NCBI GenBank assembly: GCA_946183625.1
Contig: CAMHCL010000069.1
Location: 1 to 8,309 of the forward strand
Reading direction: 5' to 3'
Length of the DNA stretch: 8,309 nucleotides
DNA from: an uncultured Lachnospiraceae bacterium
Lineage (GTDB): Bacteria > Bacillota > Clostridia > Lachnospirales > Lachnospiraceae
The translations under genes and the position numbers were made by a program. The notes below the pieces were generated by a model, which made no database searches, was not told the origin of the DNA, and was given only the letters and a program-made list of their open reading frames with translations. Position 1 is the first letter of the stretch. Each line of letters opens with the position of its first letter. This document shows, in pieces, positions 7,020 through 8,309 of the stretch.

Positions 7020-8014
7020 GCGATAGATTCACTGAAGAAGAACTAAGTATAGCGAAGTCAGTTGATCTTGTTGAAGTAGCCAGAAGTCTTGGATATACAC
7101 CTAAGAAAATAGGACGGTTCTATACTTTGAAGGAGATGGATTCTATGAGAATCTATGACCATAGAAATTGGTTCCGTTTTTCCGGTAAATGTGAGAGTGG
7201 AAGGAATGGTGGTTCTCAAATAGATTTCTTAAGAGAGTTCGCAGGACTGGATGTTAAAGATGCTGTGTTCTGGCTTTTGGATTTTGCAGGAGTCAGACAT
7301 GACAGCATAGGGGAAACTGTTTCGGGAGATTGTATCATTCATAATGATAAACCAGTATCTGAAAAGAAGGAATTTATCCTTCCGGTACCTGCTTCGAATA
7401 ATGATAGGATCATCAGATATCTTAATCAGGATAGAGGGCTTAGCATAAGTACAATAGATTATTTTATCCGTAAGGGCATTATATATGAGAGCCAGGAATA
7501 TCATAATGTGGTATTCCTCGGAAATGATAAGAGTGGTGTCACAAGATTTGCAAGCCAGAGAGGAATCTATGATAGAGATGGGAGAGCTTTTAAATGTGAT
7601 GTGGCAGGGAATGATAAGAGGTACGGTTTCAATATTACAAATGATAATAGTAATCGGATAGTAGTGTTTGAAGCAGCTATAGACATGATGAGCTATGTAG
7701 ATATCTTTCAGGATTTTGACAGCAATATGATTGCACTGGGAATGACAGCAGATCTTCCTCTTGAAACATTTTTAAGTGATCATCCGGGTATTAGTAAAAT
7801 TGAGTTTGCTCTTGATAACGATGAACCTGGAAGGTTAGCTGCTGAAAAACTGATTCAGAAGTATAGAGATAAAGGCTACGAGGTAAAGGATGCCTCGGCT
7901 CCAGTCATGTATAAAGATATAAATGAGTGGCTGGTGGCTACAAAACTGAAATTATCATCAGACTCTGTAGCTGAAAGAAAGTATGAATATCTTAAGTCGG
8001 GTATCCCAAAATGA
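7016..8014 (+). CDS. DUF3991 and TOPRIM domain primase-like protein
   Basis: A 332-residue protein resembling the primase-like DUF3991/TOPRIM proteins of Firmicutes mobile elements. Residues 13-94 look like a degenerate primase zinc-finger region: SVDLVEVARSLGY, NWFRFSGK, then GGSQIDFLREFAG and an Ala-Val helix. The Cys/His zinc ligands are not conserved; only C59 remains. DUF3991 spans about 125-205 (RIIRYLNQDRGLS, TRFASQRGI). The TOPRIM domain spans about 213-310, with the catalytic Glu in IVVFEAAIDMMSY (E219), the acidic pair D267 and D269 in ALDNDEPGR, and KDINEWL (300-306). All residues expected for metal-dependent nucleotidyl or strand-transfer chemistry are present. It lacks a helicase domain. 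The start overlaps the JAB stop. It is the last gene of the operon and lies beside the repeat/oriT-like region, which fits priming or processing of transferred single strands. Confidence 0.87.
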   Translation: MSDRFTEEELSIAKSVDLVEVARSLGYTPKKIGRFYTLKEMDSMRIYDHRNWFRFSGKCESGRNGGSQIDFLREFAGLDVKDAVFWLLDFAGVRHDSIGETVSGDCIIHNDKPVSEKKEFILPVPASNNDRIIRYLNQDRGLSISTIDYFIRKGIIYESQEYHNVVFLGNDKSGVTRFASQRGIYDRDGRAFKCDVAGNDKRYGFNITNDNSNRIVVFEAAIDMMSYVDIFQDFDSNMIALGMTADLPLETFLSDHPGISKIEFALDNDEPGRLAAEKLIQKYRDKGYEVKDASAPVMYKDINEWLVATKLKLSSDSVAERKYEYLKSGIPK

Positions 8015-8015
8015 A

Positions 8016-8203
8016 TGTGTAACAAATTGTTGGCAGATGGATGATTTGTGTAACAAATTGTTGGAACTCGGGAGTTTCTGCCAACAAATTGTGTAACACG
8101 AAAAATGCCTGTGTAACAGATTGTTGGCAGAAGCCACTTTTGTGTAACAAATTGTTGGAACTCATGGGTTTTTGCCAACAAATTGTTGGAATTTATGGAT
8201 TTT
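8016..8203 (+). repeat. 94-bp tandem duplication composed of TGTGTAACA / TTGTTGG elements
   Basis: Copy A (8016-8109) and copy B (8110-8203) align without gaps. TGTGTAACAAATTGTTGG starts at 8016 and 8110 (one mismatch), the same unit starts at 8047 and 8141 (identical), and GCCAACAAATTG begins at 8080 and 8174, each pair exactly 94 bases apart. Short spacers between the conserved blocks and the last 18 bases of each copy have diverged, as expected of protein-binding or structural elements under selection. TGTGTAACA occurs five times in direct orientation (8016, 8047, 8090, 8110, 8141). CCAACAAATTGTTGG at 8175-8189 is an inverted repeat with a 1-base centre. No coding function is evident. Confidence 0.9.
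8047..8098 (+). repeat. Imperfect inverted repeat within duplication copy A
   Basis: TGTGTAACAAATTGTTGG (8047-8064) faces CCAACAAATTGTGTAACA (8081-8098). The GTTGG/CCAAC and AACTC/GAGTT parts pair best, giving a hairpin with internal mismatches. Copy B has the equivalent at 8141-8189, ending in TTGTTGG instead of TTGTGTAACA. The hairpin is not followed by a T-tract, so it does not look like a normal terminator. Confidence 0.6.
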
Positions 8204-8239
8204 ATAGGGATTTACCTGGATTCGTATATATCAGGGGTC
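8190..8239. other. Spacer with no recognised feature
   Basis: This AT-rich stretch separates the tandem repeats from the inverted-repeat region. The last 14 bases of duplication copy B fall here but are too diverged to show the repeat. No SD plus start codon, promoter pair or hairpin was found. Confidence 0.5.
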
Positions 8240-8255
8240 TTAGGGTGCTCCCTAA
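8240..8255 (+). repeat. Perfect 6-bp inverted repeat TTAGGG-TGCT-CCCTAA
   Basis: TTAGGG (8240-8245) and CCCTAA (8250-8255) pair across a TGCT loop. It directly abuts a larger inverted repeat starting at 8256, so the two hairpins are stacked head to tail, an arrangement common in transfer origins. Confidence 0.75.
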
Positions 8256-8297
8256 CAAGATGCAAAATGGAAATGTTAAACATTTTGCGTATCTTGC
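8256..8297 (+). other. Candidate oriT: inverted repeat followed by nick-like TATCTTG/C
   Basis: CAAGAT (8256-8261) and GCAAAATG (8262-8269) pair with CATTTTGC (8281-8288) and ATCTTG (8291-8296), with a 2-base GT bulge and an 11-base loop. A nested inverted repeat, AAATGTT-A-AACATTT, occupies 8271-8285. The right arm ends in TATCTTGC (8290-8297), one mismatch from the YATCCTG/Y nick-region consensus of RP4-like MOBP systems; by analogy cleavage would fall between G8296 and C8297. An inverted repeat adjoining the nick site is the usual relaxase recognition layout. In Tn1549-like elements mobC and relaxase genes are expected close by, but they would lie outside the window. Confidence 0.5.
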
Positions 8298-8309
8298 CAC
8301 TATATTCAA

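Noticed and set aside
8047..8098. Terminator for the TOPRIM operon
   Set aside because: The inverted repeat is imperfect and lacks a following T-tract, and it is duplicated in the next 94 bp, which suggests a DNA-level role.
7876..8181. Minus-strand ORF with repeated peptide QQFVTQ / PTICYT
   Set aside because: The repeating peptide is just the translation of the TGTGTAACA/TTGTTGG DNA repeats, the ORF overlaps the TOPRIM gene antisense, and it has no convincing SD.
8016..8189. CRISPR array
   Set aside because: Repeats are only about 18 bases with 13- to 25-base spacers, occur in both orientations, and are part of a 94-bp tandem duplication. No cas genes are present.
8260..8309. Start of a downstream gene at ATG 8260, open to the window end
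   Set aside because: No SD before it, and the ATG lies inside the left arm of the inverted repeat. An oriT-like element explains the sequence better.

Overview
The window looks like part of an integrative and conjugative element (ICE) of the Tn1549-like type found in gut Clostridia, most probably Lachnospiraceae. The grounds are the gene set and order, moderately AT-rich DNA, strong purine-rich Shine-Dalgarno (SD) sites, frequent AGA arginine codons and an LPXTG-anchored surface protein with stacked SpaA/Cna-B-like domains. Species and element family are inferred from gene content. No integrase, relaxase or T4SS gene lies inside the window. All genes read on the + strand.

Layout. (1) Bases 1-5163: the 3' part of a very large cell-wall-anchored adhesin. 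Its frame is open to the first base, so the gene starts upstream. It has the end of a thioester (TQxA-type) domain, about 13 prealbumin/SpaA-like domains, an LPQTG sortase signal, a membrane segment and an unusual acidic tail. (2) Bases 5164-5298: an intergenic gap with a convincing intrinsic terminator and a second small hairpin. (3) Bases 5299-8014: a tightly packed operon of DUF5688 protein, a 41-residue acidic microprotein, a RadC-like JAB/MPN protein and a DUF3991/TOPRIM primase-like protein. Neighbouring genes are coupled by overlaps or by an SD that touches the previous stop codon. (4) Bases 8015-8309: non-coding. It holds a 94-bp tandem duplication made of short TGTGTAACA and CCAACAA/TTGTTGG elements, then two inverted repeats ending in a sequence resembling the MOBP/RP4-type nick region. 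This is the best candidate for an oriT, with a possible protein-binding array beside it.

How it may fit together (inference): the adhesin could help donor cells attach to recipients or host surfaces. The operon after the terminator has DNA-processing flavour (JAB/RadC, TOPRIM primase-like) and would act on the transferred or replicating strand. The terminal repeat and inverted-repeat region would be the cis-acting DNA for mobilisation, with mobC and relaxase genes expected just beyond the right edge. The most noteworthy signals are the phased repeat array, the candidate oriT, the nested 41-codon gene with its concealed SD, and the duplicated three-domain block of the adhesin.
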